Of a stretch of DNA of 64,000 nt, positions 63,313-64,000 are shown piece after piece. The stretch comes from Maribacter thermophilus (GTDB lineage Bacteria > Bacteroidota > Bacteroidia > Flavobacteriales > Flavobacteriaceae). Location of the stretch: assembly GCF_001020565.1 (NCBI RefSeq), contig NZ_LDAS01000001.1, positions 3,186,520-3,250,519 of the forward strand. The letters are read 5' to 3'. The first letter of the stretch is position 1. Each line of letters begins with the position of its first letter. The notes under the pieces are model-generated. The model searched no databases, had not been told where the DNA came from, and saw only the letters and a list, made by a program, of their open reading frames with translations. The position numbers and the translations under genes were made by a program.

Positions 63313-64000
63313 TTCAGTTTTTCCGTTAAGGCAGCAAATACTTTTTTAGGGTTTTTATGCTCATATAAAATTTCATAAACCGCATCGATAATCGGTGTTT
63401 TTACCTTTTTTTTGAAATTTTCTTTGATTTTATAGGCACTTTTGGCGGCATAATACCCTTCTGCTACCATGCTCATTTCCATTTGTGCACTTTTTACGGT
63501 ATACCCTTTACCTATCATATTGCCAAACATTCTATTTCGACTAAAAGTAGAGTATCCGGTAACTAAAAGATCACCTAGATAGGCAGACTGGTTTATATTA
63601 CGGTCTATATTATGAATGCGTTTGGTAAAACGTTTCATTTCACGAATGGCATTGCTCATCAGAACACTTTGAAAATTATCACCATATCCTAGACCATGTG
63701 CAATACCGGCCGCAATAGCATAGATGTTTTTGAGCACTGCGGCATATTCCGCGCCTATGATATCTTTTGATATTTTGGTCTTTATAAAATTGCTGGACAA
63801 GTTTTTTGCTACCATTTTCGCCTTTTTGCTATCCGAACAGGCAATGGTCAAATAAGAAAGTCTTTCCATTGCAACTTCCTCTGCATGGCACGGTCCTGTA
63901 ATAACCCCGATATTTTCATAAGGTATGTTGTATTCATCATGAAAGTGTTGTCCAACGATCTTACCCGATTCTGGCACAATACCTTTAATGGCCGAAAATA
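63309..64000 (-). CDS. gpsA: NAD(P)H-dependent glycerol-3-phosphate dehydrogenase, 5' part missing
   Basis: Makes sn-glycerol-3-phosphate from dihydroxyacetone phosphate for lipid synthesis. About 230 C-terminal residues are in the window; the N-terminal NAD-binding half is beyond base 64000. ITGPCHAEEVA, the catalytic-Lys region AAVLKNIYAIAAGIAHGLGY, and GDLLVTGYSTFSRNRMFG are typical. The reading frame is open to the window edge. Confidence 0.93.
   Translation of the reverse strand, partial: FSAIKGIVPESGKIVGQHFHDEYNIPYENIGVITGPCHAEEVAMERLSYLTIACSDSKKAKMVAKNLSSNFIKTKISKDIIGAEYAAVLKNIYAIAAGIAHGLGYGDNFQSVLMSNAIREMKRFTKRIHNIDRNINQSAYLGDLLVTGYSTFSRNRMFGNMIGKGYTVKSAQMEMSMVAEGYYAAKSAYKIKENFKKKVKTPIIDAVYEILYEHKNPKKVFAALTEKLN

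Overview
The window is a densely packed piece of chromosome from a marine-type member of Flavobacteriaceae (phylum Bacteroidota). The evidence is threefold. The gene content is typical of the family: an IPExxxVDY protein next to pyruvate kinase, a full Bat (aerotolerance) operon, RNase H with a viroplasmin domain, and a long-form PurF. Several promoters carry the Bacteroidota -7 box TAnnTTTG, and starts lack Shine-Dalgarno sequences. The G+C is low. I saw no rRNA, tRNA, CRISPR array, insertion sequence or prophage. The genes at both edges are cut: kbl on the left and gpsA on the right.

Layout. 1-3726: kbl (partial) and an AddA/RecB-like helicase-nuclease. 3847-5128: sodA, then a 670-base gap holding three near-identical 71-bp units. 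Read on the minus strand, each unit looks like a small RNA with its own -7 box and intrinsic terminator. This is the most unusual thing in the window. 5129-9374: purN, rnhA, a PfkB kinase and purF, with a terminator-like hairpin just before purF. 9636-13999: acpP, fabF, rnc, IPExxxVDY, pyk. 14073-16895: a LOV-like PAS protein without the photoactive cysteine, then an AraC regulator followed by a 51-residue peptide gene, an AhpD-like protein and a degenerate cupredoxin. 16958-19218: dinB and two small enzymes. 19220-26105: a tripartite RND efflux operon with TetR and GbsR/MarR regulators and a shared operator. 26317-30258: an AEC transporter, a Tat-exported aminotransferase, a hypothetical gene and pheS. 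30340-35858: two SulP transporters flanking a beta-carbonic anhydrase and a UspA protein, which looks like an inorganic-carbon uptake module.

35916-45004 is the Bat operon: MoxR, DUF58, a BatD-like protein with an extra C-terminal domain, then BatA, BatB, BatC, BatD and BatE. 45163-47939: aldo/keto reductase, YdfG-like dehydrogenase and AlbA_2 protein. 47974-53172: a fructokinase-like gene, an SPFH/GYF protein plus a double zinc-ribbon membrane protein (reminiscent of Bacillus YdjI/YdjG), a metallophosphatase and an acyl-ACP desaturase. 53252-54741: an envelope pair, OmpA plus an anchored helix-hairpin-helix protein. 54742-55342 is a second 600-base gap with an orphan terminator and a possible 41-residue peptide. 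55343-57892: ALDH7, DUF1304 and 3-hydroxyanthranilate dioxygenase (amino-acid catabolism). 58007-59954: a CAP lipoprotein, CvpA and two small genes. 60075-64000: glpK, glpD and gpsA, so glycerol uptake into metabolism and glycerol-3-phosphate synthesis meet tail to tail.

Functions come from recognising family motifs by eye. No database search was run. Starts were moved from the longest possible ORF where a signal peptide, promoter or normal family N-terminus argued for it.
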